This document shows, in pieces, positions 7,471-14,355 of a stretch of 22,284 bases of DNA (position 1 is its first letter; each line of letters opens with the position of its first letter). The translations under genes and the position numbers were made by a program. The notes below the pieces were generated by a model. It ran no database searches, was not told the origin of the DNA, and saw nothing but the letters and a program-made list of their open reading frames with translations. This stretch comes from CAZVWV01 sp964631745 (GTDB lineage Bacteria > Bdellovibrionota_C > UBA2361 > JBGSMV01): contig CAZVWV010000053.1 in NCBI GenBank assembly GCA_964631745.1, positions 1-22,284 on the forward strand, given 5' to 3'.

Positions 7471-7875
7471 TCACAGGCTTATAAGACGGCCTAAGAAAAT
7501 ACCCAGCCAGATAGCGAGGAAGCCAATCGTTAAACTCCCAAAAGCATTCAGTGCGGCAAGAGTAAAGGAGTTTGTCCCCACAAGCACGAAGGTCTCATAT
7601 TCAAGCGCGGAGAAAGTTGTATAGGACCCAAGAAAGCCAGCTGCAAAAAAAAGACGAAAGTTGCTGGAGTAAGGCAGATCAGGTCGTCCGATCAGCAGTG
7701 CGCTAAAGAGCCCCAGTAATAATGCTCCCGAGATGTTGACTGTGAATGTGCCAACCGGGAATGTGTGCCCCCAGCGTGATTGCAACCAAGAGCCCAGCCA
7801 AAACCTGGCGTTGCCTCCGAGAAAGCTTCCTATGCCAATTAAAAAAATCTTATGGAAGGCCTCATTGGTAAACAT
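7471..7875 (-). CDS. crcB: CrcB/FluC fluoride channel
   Basis: The protein has 134 residues, the usual length for a FluC subunit, with four hydrophobic helices. Diagnostic motifs are GGNARFWLG (20-28), GTFTVNISGALLLG (42-55, with the conserved Asn47) and GFLGSYTTFSALEYET (80-95), which carries the Phe and Thr/Ser residues that line the fluoride pore and the central sodium site. It forms a dual-topology dimer in the inner membrane and exports fluoride passively. It is a single copy gene here, so a homodimer is expected. The ATG has only a poor ribosome binding site. The upstream region does not show the fluoride riboswitch often found before crcB, so regulation by that element is not supported. 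Confidence 0.95.
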   Translation of the reverse strand: MFTNEAFHKIFLIGIGSFLGGNARFWLGSWLQSRWGHTFPVGTFTVNISGALLLGLFSALLIGRPDLPYSSNFRLFFAAGFLGSYTTFSALEYETFVLVGTNSFTLAALNAFGSLTIGFLAIWLGIFLGRLISL

Positions 7876-8182
7876 ATAGGCTGATCTAAGCTGCGTGCGT
7901 CATACTGCCTTGTAGCATCGCAAAATCGTATGCTCCGGACAGTAGGTTCTTTTTAAACCAGCGTTACAGAGTCCGCATCCCGTTGGATCATGAGTACAAG
8001 TTTTGAAATCGCAGGGTGCTACTGCTGATGGGCGGTATGCGTCAAGGAATCTTAGCGTTGAGCCGACTTAACTACTTGAGGAGAGAGGGATATTTAAGCC
8101 TCGAACACATTACCATGGTTCCATCATTTCGAGGGATTCGGTAACAGCTTTTCAGGCTGTCTAATAGTAGCGATAATCCAAT
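7876..8182. other. Gene-free region between crcB and the ABC transporter
   Basis: This 307-bp stretch separates two divergent genes. It has a perfect 7-bp inverted repeat, CCTCGAA (8099-8105) and TTCGAGG (8128-8134), whose loop contains the palindrome ACCATGGT (8112-8119), about 50-80 bases before the transporter start. This could be a regulatory site or leader hairpin. No convincing promoter or riboswitch was recognised. Confidence 0.35.
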
Positions 8183-9928
8183 ATGGCCACGCCGCAAAAA
8201 TCGGAGACTACAAAATTTGATTGGAACACGTGGCAACGCTTCGTTACACTAGCTCGCCCATTTTTCATCTCGGAGATAAAAGTTACCGTTTGGGGGCTGA
8301 TCTTCCTGCTTGTGGGCCTCTCTATCCTCGTAAGTTTTCTAAACGTAAAGATTGCAGACCTGGTCAGTCATTATCTGACGGCTCTTACCAAGCGGGAAGA
8401 GAAGGATTTCTATCGCTATCTCTTATGGTATGCGCTCGTGATTATAGTTACAACTCCTTGCGCGGTGATGTATCGATTCACTGAAGAGCGGCTGGCGCTC
8501 TTGTGGCGCCGGTGGCTTAGCAATCATTTTTTGTCGGCATACTTTAAGACGCACTCGTACTACCGAATCAATCAGGAGAAACGCATCGATAATCCTGATC
8601 AGCGCATCGCGGATGAGATCCGATCCTTTTGCTCTACCAGCCTATCGTTTCTGCTGATTTTTTCCAGCGCCGTTATCAACCTTTTTCTTTGGAGCTATAA
8701 GCTTTGGTCTATCTCTGCCGGCCTCACGTTTTTTACGTTCTTTTACGCCTTCTTTGGCTCGTTTATGACCATGTTGATAGGCGGCAGACTCGTGGCGTTA
8801 AATTTCACACAGCTTCGAAAAGAGGCGGATTTTCGTTACGGGCTAATTCATGTTCGAGATAATTCGGAATCGATCGCTTTTTATCGAGGAGAGGACAGAG
8901 AGGCTGTAACCGTCAGGCAGCGTTTGCGGGACGCCCTTCGTAACCTCAACTTCTTAATCGCCTGGCATCGAAACTTGGGATTTTTCACTACGGGATATGA
9001 TTACTTTAAAGGCGTTTTGCCCGTAATTATAGTTGCTCCGTTGTATTTGCACGGCGAAATCGAAATTGGAGTAGTGACGCTTGCTACTACGGCATTCGGT
9101 TGGGTCTTGGGCGCACTCTCCCTCATAGTGATTCAATTCGAACGCTTGAGTGCCTTTGCGGCAAGCATCGCGCGCCTTGGTACTCTGTGGGAGGAGATGC
9201 AAATCGGGGATAGCGTTTGTGAATGGCCCAGCGACAAGAAAAGTTGGATTGAGATCGTGCCGGGGGCGGAATTGGAATTTCAGGGCGTTACTGTGCGAAC
9301 GCCTAACCAGAATCGAGCCTTAGTTAAAGATCTCTCGTTTACATGCCGGGTTGGAAATCCATTGCTTATAACTGGGGCAAGTGGTGTCGGAAAAACTTCG
9401 TTGCTAAGAGCGGTGGCAGGATTGTGGACCGAAGGGGCTGGTCGAATTGTCAGGCCGGGGCTTGGCGAAATTGTGTTTGTGCCGCAGCGCCCTTACATGG
9501 TCTTGGGCTCAATGCGAAACCAATTACGATATTCCATCAAAGGCGATATCAGTGATGGCGCACTTGTCGACGCGTTAAGCCGGGTCGGGCTGGGCGAGCT
9601 ATTAAGTAGAGTAGGGGGCTTTGAGGCCGAGCTTGATTGGCCCAACGTACTTTCTTTGGGTGAACAGCAGCGGGTTGCTTTTGCAAGAGTGCTCTTAGCA
9701 AAACCTAGCTGGGTATTTTTAGACGAAGCTTCGACGGCGCTGGATGCAGAGAATGAGAAAAAAATGTATGAGCTCTTGCGGGGTGTCACCAACAACTATG
9801 TCAGTATCGGGCATCGCGCGACGCTATTTAACTTTCATGCGACCGTTTTGGAGCTAAAGGGGGAAGGTGGCTGGGAGGTGCGGGAAGTTTCCCGAGTGGA
9901 CAAGACTCAATCTGATTTGGAGTGTTAA
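8183..9928 (+). CDS. SbmA/BacA/YddA-type ABC transporter (fused permease-ATPase)
   Basis: The protein has 581 residues. The N-terminal two thirds form a membrane domain of the SbmA/BacA (ABC_membrane_2) type with about six helices; the stretch PDQRIADEIRSF at about 138-150 is characteristic of this family. The ATPase domain has Walker A GASGVGKT (398-405), the signature LSLGEQQ (490-496), Walker B WVFLDEAS (510-517) and an H-loop in SIGHRATL near 541. Half-transporters of this family (YddA, mycobacterial Rv1819c) work as homodimers and move peptides, bleomycin-like drugs or cobalamin; the substrate here cannot be told. All catalytic motifs are intact. The stop lies 2 bp from that of the convergent glycosyltransferase. 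Confidence 0.93.
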   Translation: MATPQKSETTKFDWNTWQRFVTLARPFFISEIKVTVWGLIFLLVGLSILVSFLNVKIADLVSHYLTALTKREEKDFYRYLLWYALVIIVTTPCAVMYRFTEERLALLWRRWLSNHFLSAYFKTHSYYRINQEKRIDNPDQRIADEIRSFCSTSLSFLLIFSSAVINLFLWSYKLWSISAGLTFFTFFYAFFGSFMTMLIGGRLVALNFTQLRKEADFRYGLIHVRDNSESIAFYRGEDREAVTVRQRLRDALRNLNFLIAWHRNLGFFTTGYDYFKGVLPVIIVAPLYLHGEIEIGVVTLATTAFGWVLGALSLIVIQFERLSAFAASIARLGTLWEEMQIGDSVCEWPSDKKSWIEIVPGAELEFQGVTVRTPNQNRALVKDLSFTCRVGNPLLITGASGVGKTSLLRAVAGLWTEGAGRIVRPGLGEIVFVPQRPYMVLGSMRNQLRYSIKGDISDGALVDALSRVGLGELLSRVGGFEAELDWPNVLSLGEQQRVAFARVLLAKPSWVFLDEASTALDAENEKKMYELLRGVTNNYVSIGHRATLFNFHATVLELKGEGGWEVREVSRVDKTQSDLEC

Positions 9929-9930
9929 CT

Positions 9931-11013
9931 TTAACTCAGCAGCGCATCCTGATAAAGCCGCAGGGTTTGTTCCACAGTTTGAGCGATTTTGAAGCTCTCT
10001 CGAATCCTGGCCCGTGCAGCCTTGCCAAGTTTCACGGCCAACTCTCTATCGTTGGCCAATAATCGAATAGCAGTAACAAGCGCGTCTGGCGAGGATGGCT
10101 CGATAACTAAGCCGGACTCTCCCCCTTTAACAAGCTCTGGCATACCGCCCACATTGGTAACAATTGGAACGACCCCGCATGACATGGCCTCGACCACGGC
10201 CTTTGGAAAGCCTTCTCTGGAACGTGAGGGCATCACAAATGCGGAGCATTCTTTGACGACAGCGACTGCGTCCGACCGGCTTCCCAGATCATGAACTTTT
10301 CCGCTAGGAGAGAGCTCCGAAAGTAAGAGTGATACTCTCTCGTCTCTAACTTCTCCGATCAAAATAAAATGGATATTCTCTTGCTCTGCAATCAGAGTTT
10401 TGGCGGCTTCTAGTAATATATCAGCTCCCTTAACCGGCCGCATATTGGCCACGAGTGCAACCGTAAAACTATCGGCTGGAATTCCCAGGGTGTTCAAATC
10501 GAACTTTGGCAAGTTATCATACCAAGCCAACTCGTGGCCTTTATAGATCGTTCGAAGTTTAGCTGGAGATATTCCAACACTAAGAAGGTATTGGCGCACA
10601 GCATCCGAAACGCAGCTAATCCTGGAGACACGCGGATTTAAAAAGCTAAGCCAGGAAGTAGGATCGAGTCGCGAAAGATGTCCGGCGGTGCCTCGGTAAG
10701 CTATATGCTTTGCGGCTAAACCGACTGACGCGAAGAGGGCATTCGAAAGTGCTCTAGCGGTAAATGAATGTATCACTTGGTAATCGGTAGCTAGCATGAG
10801 CTTGCGAAGGGCGAGAACTGCGCGAGGACTGAAGCGGCTTCGTATTTCAAGCGAGCTAAGTTGGATGCCGGCATCTCGCAAAACTGCCAAATTTGTTGTC
10901 TTGGGAGCATGCACTAATCGAACGAAGTTCCCGGCCCTGGCGATACCCATTAACAGATGCATCTCTGGCAGATCCGGAGATTCGCTGATCGCTAAAATAT
11001 TCAAGGGCTGCAT
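9931..11013 (-). CDS. Glycosyltransferase family 4 (GT-B fold)
   Basis: From the chosen ATG at 11013 the protein has 360 residues. It has two Rossmann-like halves: an N-terminal acceptor domain beginning PLNILAISESPDLPEMH, and a C-terminal nucleotide-sugar domain with VALVANMRPVKGADILLEAA, FILIGEV and the EX7E motif in EGFPKAVVEAMSCGVVPIVT, followed by GGMPELV. This is a retaining GT1/GT4-type transferase, probably for lipopolysaccharide or other surface glycans. The frame is open for 37 more codons upstream, but those overlap the divergent methyltransferase promoter and have no family resemblance, so the start at the Met before QPLNIL is preferred. No other glycan genes surround it, so its pathway is unknown. 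Confidence 0.92.
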   Translation of the reverse strand: MQPLNILAISESPDLPEMHLLMGIARAGNFVRLVHAPKTTNLAVLRDAGIQLSSLEIRSRFSPRAVLALRKLMLATDYQVIHSFTARALSNALFASVGLAAKHIAYRGTAGHLSRLDPTSWLSFLNPRVSRISCVSDAVRQYLLSVGISPAKLRTIYKGHELAWYDNLPKFDLNTLGIPADSFTVALVANMRPVKGADILLEAAKTLIAEQENIHFILIGEVRDERVSLLLSELSPSGKVHDLGSRSDAVAVVKECSAFVMPSRSREGFPKAVVEAMSCGVVPIVTNVGGMPELVKGGESGLVIEPSSPDALVTAIRLLANDRELAVKLGKAARARIRESFKIAQTVEQTLRLYQDALLS

Positions 11014-11099
11014 CTTTCTGTTATAGCGCAATTTGCAGGGCGCAGAAACTGCACGCCTGAACGTGTGAGAATAGCTCAGGAATGTGTTATAAAGCTCGC

Positions 11100-11801
11100 A
11101 TGACTCTAAGTGAAACATTCTCAATCGTGCTTGTTGAGCCCCAAGATCCTATCAATATCGGATCAGTGGCGCGTGCCATGATGAATCTGGGTTTTGTCAA
11201 CTTGCGCCTTGTATCCCCAGAAAGATCTTTTGAAGAGCACGCTTTGCGTAGCGCCTGCTGGGCCGAGAAGATTGTGCGCGATGCCACGATCTTCGAAACG
11301 CTAGAGCAGGCCATCTCGGATCAACAATTTGCCGTGGGCTTTAGCGCACGTTCGGGCAAGAACCGTCCCACCCTACCGCTCAAGAGTTGGTTAACGGGTA
11401 CAGAAGTGCAGGATGGGCGTCGCATAGCGCTGGTCTTTGGACCTGAAGATTGCGGCTTAAGGCAGGAGCATCACAATTTTTTGAACCTACTGGTAACGAT
11501 CCCGTCTGCCATGGAGTATCGTTGCTATAATTTGGCCCAAGCCGTGCTTTTGGTATTGTATGAAATATTCACCTTGCAGCCTAGCGCTTCCAACCCCACT
11601 GAGGTCCCAACGCTACAGCAAATCAAACAGCTTGATGTGATGTTAGATAAACTGATAGAAAAAAGTGGCTTCCTAACTAAAGGCACCCCCGCTGAGGTGC
11701 CGGAACTGCTAAGGGGAATTTTCAGACGGGCACCGCTCAGAAGTGAGCGAGAGCTTACGATTCTTTTGGGATTTCTTTCTAGGCTTGATAAGGGGCTGTA
11801 G
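11100..11801 (+). CDS. SpoU/TrmJ-type RNA 2'-O-methyltransferase
   Basis: The protein has 233 residues. SPOUT trefoil-knot motifs are present: EPQDPINIGSVARAMMNLGF (motif 1, near residue 14), LVFGPEDCGL (motif 2) and YRCYNLAQAVLLVLYEI (motif 3). The arrangement and length fit the TrmH group 1/TrmJ family, which methylates the 2'-O of position 32 in tRNAs using S-adenosylmethionine; a rRNA target is possible. Two starts compete: ATG at 11082 and ATG at 11100. The second fits the family start better, and a TATAAA box at 11088-11093 would place the transcription start on or near it, implying a leaderless mRNA; no Shine-Dalgarno precedes it. The gene is divergent from the glycosyltransferase, with an 86-bp gap. 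Confidence 0.9.
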   Translation: MTLSETFSIVLVEPQDPINIGSVARAMMNLGFVNLRLVSPERSFEEHALRSACWAEKIVRDATIFETLEQAISDQQFAVGFSARSGKNRPTLPLKSWLTGTEVQDGRRIALVFGPEDCGLRQEHHNFLNLLVTIPSAMEYRCYNLAQAVLLVLYEIFTLQPSASNPTEVPTLQQIKQLDVMLDKLIEKSGFLTKGTPAEVPELLRGIFRRAPLRSERELTILLGFLSRLDKGL

Positions 11802-11818
11802 TGGGCAATGGCAAATGC

Positions 11819-11847
11819 AAGGCAACAGAGACGCTGTTAATTGCCTT
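11819..11847. repeat. Hairpin between convergent genes
   Basis: AAGGCAA (11819-11825) pairs with TTGCCTT (11841-11847), and AACAG (11824-11828) can pair with CTGTT (11834-11838) inside it. It follows the methyltransferase stop by 17 bp and lies about 70 bp beyond the stop of the convergent 11914 gene, so a bidirectional terminator is possible. No T-tract follows on either strand. Confidence 0.4.
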
Positions 11848-11913
11848 AGAGGCGCACACGCTGGGAGAAATCCTTTTCAGCAGTAGGTAACTTGACCTGA
11901 GCTCTTAACTGGC

Positions 11914-12396
11914 TTAAACGGATTTGCTCTCAGTGCTTAGTTTCTCGGCAAGCTCGCACAGACGCTCAATTGCGCATCGCCAATCGCGGCCTTCGGCGAA
12001 CCGCTCCAGCGCCGCTTGTGCCTGCTCTATTGCGTATTGGGCAAGTTGGAGGGCCGACGCTCTATCACCGTCATCAGCTAGACGCTCAATTCCAACGTGA
12101 ATAGCGTCAAGGAGTTGCCCGTATCCGTTCTCAATGTCATACGTTACAAAGTCGGGAAGATACAGCGCGAAATCGATTGCGGATTTGCCCTTTTTGAAAT
12201 CGCCAGCACAAAGGGGAATTGCTGCTGTGACTGTTAAGATTCTTCGTAATAGGTCGTCGTGCTGAGCACGAATCCAGAGAATTTCAGATAAGTCTTTTAT
12301 TCCAAACGAGCGCAGATGTCTGAGCAAGTCATTAAACTCAATTGGCGAGTCCGGACCGTGTCGGGCCCTCATGTAGCGCATTTTTTCGGAAGGCAT
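11914..12396 (-). CDS. Unknown alpha-helical protein
   Basis: The protein has 160 residues and appears almost entirely helical. There is no signal peptide or membrane helix. The C-terminal 70 residues are Ala, Glu and Leu rich (ALQLAQYAIEQAQAALERFA) and could form a coiled coil or helical bundle. I do not recognise a family. The frame starts with ATG at 12396, but a perfect TATAAT (12400 to 12395, minus strand) overlaps that codon; if it is the -10 box, the true start is more likely the Met at codon 6 (12381) or 9. It sits at the left edge of the mobile-looking stretch that ends at tRNA-Asp, and may belong to it. Confidence 0.65.
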   Translation of the reverse strand: MPSEKMRYMRARHGPDSPIEFNDLLRHLRSFGIKDLSEILWIRAQHDDLLRRILTVTAAIPLCAGDFKKGKSAIDFALYLPDFVTYDIENGYGQLLDAIHVGIERLADDGDRASALQLAQYAIEQAQAALERFAEGRDWRCAIERLCELAEKLSTESKSV

Positions 12397-12462
12397 TATA
12401 CACTCGCGTAATTAGCAATCTTGCCGTTCCAGTAGTGGCTCCCCAGAAAAATTTGCTTGATA

Positions 12463-12492
12463 GGTGGCTACAGCCACCATTACTATAGTAAT
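12463..12492. repeat. Paired palindromes upstream of the RAYT remnant
   Basis: GGTGGCTACAGCCACC (12463-12478) is a perfect 7-bp hairpin with a 2-nt centre. It is followed immediately by ATTACTATAGTAAT (12479-12492), a perfect 14-bp palindrome. A further AGCCACC half-copy occurs about 30 bases from the first hairpin (near 12509) and precedes a T-run. Adjacent hairpins of this kind next to RAYT genes are the usual form of REP or transposon-end sequences. Confidence 0.6.
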
Positions 12493-12594
12493 TTTCCCAC
12501 CTCGAGCCACCCTACTTTTTTTACAAAACCGGCAACTCTAAAAATTAATTCACGATACATTATTATAGGGTTTAACGTATCCGAGTATCGCCCC

Positions 12595-12882
12595 ATGCCA
12601 TCGAACCGAAAACTGTTCCTAAACGGCACCACCGTCATGGTGTCCTTCAGAATCGAGGAAGGGCTACCGTTTGTACCGGTGACCTTCATAGACGAGATCT
12701 TCTGGTCCAACTTGGCCAAGGCCCAGCAGCTTTACGGCCAGAGCTTTTGTACCCTCGCAGTCGAATCAAACCAGGTCCACATGATCCTCCTTGTCGATGA
12801 CCCAGAGAGCGTTTACAAGTTTCGGCGGGTCTATCGCGGGTGGCTCTACGGGGGAGAGGGGATGAGGGGAAAACTATGTTGA
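12595..12882 (+). pseudogene. Truncated RAYT/Y1 transposase (HUH superfamily) remnant
   Basis: The protein would have 95 residues against roughly 150-230 for the family. It matches the N-terminal half of REP-associated tyrosine transposases (Transposase_17/Y1_Tnp): NRKLFLNGTTVMVSFRIEEG at 4-23, GLPFVPV, a helix FWSNLAKAQQLYG and the strand ESNQVHMILLV at 57-67. The last is the HUH position, where NHVH is usual; here the first His is Gln60, so metal binding is damaged. After about residue 78 the family similarity stops and the reading becomes Gly/Arg rich, so the helix with the catalytic Tyr is missing. The frame is open further upstream to 12457, but that part runs through the palindromes and has no family match. 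It is probably inactive. Elements of this family mobilise palindromic REP sequences. Confidence 0.75.
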
Positions 12883-12925
12883 AATGCTTTGAAATATGGT
12901 ATTTTTCAACATAAGATTTTTTGAT
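12875..12925 (+). terminator. AT-rich hairpin with T-tract after the RAYT remnant
   Basis: TATGTTGAAA (12875-12884) pairs perfectly with TTTCAACATA (12904-12913) across a 19-nt loop, and a run of six T follows at 12916-12922. The layout is that of a Rho-independent terminator, though the stem is AT-rich and thus weak. It begins at the last codons of the remnant and could also be the right end of the inserted element. Confidence 0.45.
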
Positions 12926-12938
12926 TTGAGGGCAATGT

Positions 12939-13202
12939 ATGAGTGAAAAATTGACTTGGGAAGAGATTAAAACACGTTATCCCGATCAATGGGTTGAACT
13001 TATTGATTTTGAATGGGATGAGTTTGAACCCTACCCGCGCTCTGGTGTCGTGCGCTATCAGTCAAAGGCGCGCAAAGAAATACATCAGCAATTTATGAAT
13101 AACCCCGTTGATAACTCCTCAATTGTGTATACGGGCGCGATGAAGATACAGGAGGGGTCCGTGTTTAGCGCAAACCTTCATCAATACGGTGTCAGAAAGT
13201 GA
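12939..13202 (+). CDS. Small unknown protein coupled to an aspartic protease
   Basis: The protein has 87 residues and starts with MSEKLTWEEIKTRYPDQWVEL; the wording resembles small soluble proteins of unknown function found upstream of retropepsin-like genes. It is acidic in its first half, with several Trp and Tyr residues, and has no export signal. GAGGG (12926-12930) gives a good ribosome binding site. Its TGA overlaps the GTG start of the protease gene (GTGA, 13199-13202), so the two are translationally coupled and very likely act as a pair. Such a partner could be a substrate, inhibitor or antitoxin-like protein; this is inference only. Confidence 0.78.
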   Translation: MSEKLTWEEIKTRYPDQWVELIDFEWDEFEPYPRSGVVRYQSKARKEIHQQFMNNPVDNSSIVYTGAMKIQEGSVFSANLHQYGVRK

Positions 13203-13600
13203 GGAGGACTTTCAACTTTGATACATCAGAACCGCTACCTCTCGTTTTCGCAAAGATCCAAGGAAAGTTAAGAAAGCGACCAATTCGTTTAGTATTTGAC
13301 ACCGGCGCATTTATGACCCAAATAACTACCTCAGTCGTTGAAGAACTTGGGTATAGTGCTCGTGATGGAGTAAGGCGTATTTCAGCGTATGGACCTTCTG
13401 GGCCTATTGATGAAGGGTATGCGGTAGAGGTGAAACATTTGGAGTTGTTCGGCAAGAAGTTTGGTGGACTGATCGTTGCTGCTTATGATTTCAGGAATCT
13501 TGAGGCAGACGGAATTGATGGGCTTCTTGGCTTTGATGTCATCAAACAGCTACACCTTGAGATGAACGGACCAAAAGGCGAATTGGTGGTGTTCAGTTAA
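13199..13600 (+). CDS. Retropepsin-like aspartic protease, single domain
   Basis: The protein has 133 residues. The catalytic motif is LVFDTGA at 31-37, with Asp34 as the catalytic residue, and the second family hallmark, a hydrophobic-hydrophobic-Gly turn, is in GIDGLLGFDVIKQL at 105-118. One such domain is half of a pepsin-type active site, so it must dimerise like retroviral proteases. There is no signal peptide, so it acts in the cytoplasm. The start is GTG, overlapping the stop of the 87-residue gene, with no better in-frame start. Bacterial genes of this kind are widespread but mostly uncharacterised; the coupled partner is the obvious candidate substrate or regulator. Confidence 0.85.
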   Translation: MRRTFNFDTSEPLPLVFAKIQGKLRKRPIRLVFDTGAFMTQITTSVVEELGYSARDGVRRISAYGPSGPIDEGYAVEVKHLELFGKKFGGLIVAAYDFRNLEADGIDGLLGFDVIKQLHLEMNGPKGELVVFS

Positions 13601-13608
13601 TTATTTGA

Positions 13609-13694
13609 GTGGCACAAAGCGACGCCGGCGTCGCAGTCTTAAAGCATACTTTCTACGAGTTTTTCATAGGTAATTTTCGTAGACTTTGTGCCAC
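13609..13694. repeat. 86-bp multi-hairpin palindromic element
   Basis: GTGGCACAAAG (13609-13619) and CTTTGTGCCAC (13684-13694) are a perfect 11-bp terminal inverted repeat. Directly inside the left arm is GCGACGCCGGCGTCGC (13619-13634), a perfect 16-bp palindrome. Directly inside the right arm TCTACGA (13652-13658) pairs with TCGTAGA (13677-13683). The whole thus folds as a stem with two hairpins. A second copy of the TTGTGCCAC motif follows at about 13699-13707. It resembles a REP, MITE or integration-site structure. No protein is encoded. Confidence 0.7.
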
Positions 13695-13770
13695 CAATTG
13701 TGCCACTTTTGCCCTCTGGCATTGATGACAGCACCCTAACCACTTGATCTAAAAGTGGAGGATTACAAAA

Positions 13771-14021
13771 ATGGCGGAGCTGACGGGCCCCTGCAGTAAT
13801 GCCCGTCCGAGTAGGCTGAATCCCGTCGGCGGAGCCATGCGATCTTCTGCGACAGCAGAAGATGCCAACAATATGGCGGAGCCGACGGGCTCCTGCAGTA
13901 ATGCCCGTCCGAGTAGCCCGAATCCCGTCGGCGGAGCCATGCGATCTTCTGCGACAGCAGAAGATGCCAACAATATGGCGGAGCCATGCGATCTTCTGCG
14001 ACAGCAGAAGATGCCAACAAA
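13771..14021. repeat. 102-bp tandem repeat array derived from the tRNA-Asp 3' end
   Basis: Two full units (13771-13872, 13873-13974) differ at only a few bases, and a 47-bp partial unit (13975-14021) abuts tRNA-Asp. On the minus strand the full units end in CCCGTCGGCTCCGCCA (one base changed in the outermost copy), which is exactly the T-stem 3' strand, acceptor 3' strand and CCA of the neighbouring tRNA. Each unit also holds a hairpin of 9 bp (ATCTTCTGC with GCAGAAGAT, GACA loop) and a GACGGGC/GCCCGTC stem. The array lies directly downstream of the tRNA in its direction of transcription. No integrase is present. It may be a series of attachment-site-like duplications or a repeated structured RNA. 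Confidence 0.85.
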
Positions 14022-14022
14022 A

Positions 14023-14099
<77 letters not shown>

Positions 14100-14289
14100 A
14101 GTGAGTGGCTTGCAAATCTAGTAACAACATTTAGTGATGGGGCCTAATTTGGGCTGGTTGACTGCTTTGATGCAGGCACCCAGTATCAGTACCATTAGTT
14201 CCCATTCCTCATGTCTTCCCGCAGGCCGGTTACCGGCGGGCATAGCAAGCAAGCGATATTAGCTCAAATACCATAGCGCTATCAAGATG

Positions 14290-14319
14290 TTGAGGTTTAT
14301 TCTGCTAAAAACTTAGTAT
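14290..14319 (+). promoter_or_regulatory. Possible leuS promoter
   Basis: TTGAGG (14290-14295), an 18-bp spacer and TAGTAT (14314-14319) make a moderate sigma70 match 37 bp before the leuS ATG; TATATT (14317-14322) and TATTAT (14319-14324) overlap the -10 region. The rest of the 256-bp gap contains an imperfect GC hairpin near 14219-14241 and no T-box leader. Confidence 0.35.
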
Positions 14320-14355
14320 ATTATACGAGATAGTTGAATTTTTGCGTGGAAATAC

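Noticed and set aside
7876..8040. Fluoride riboswitch upstream of crcB
   Set aside because: The conserved core of the crcB motif could not be found on the minus strand.
11014..11124. 37-residue N-terminal extension of the glycosyltransferase
   Set aside because: It runs over the divergent methyltransferase start and promoter, and the conserved fold begins at the Met at 11013.
12457..12594. Upstream extension of the RAYT reading frame
   Set aside because: It crosses the palindromes and has no similarity to the transposase family; the ATG at 12595 precedes the first family motif.
13771..14021. CRISPR array
   Set aside because: The unit is 102 bp with no alternating spacer pattern, there are only two full copies, and no cas genes are present.
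14100..14355. T-box leader upstream of leuS
   Set aside because: No T-box sequence or specifier/terminator arrangement was recognised, and the promoter candidate leaves too short a leader.
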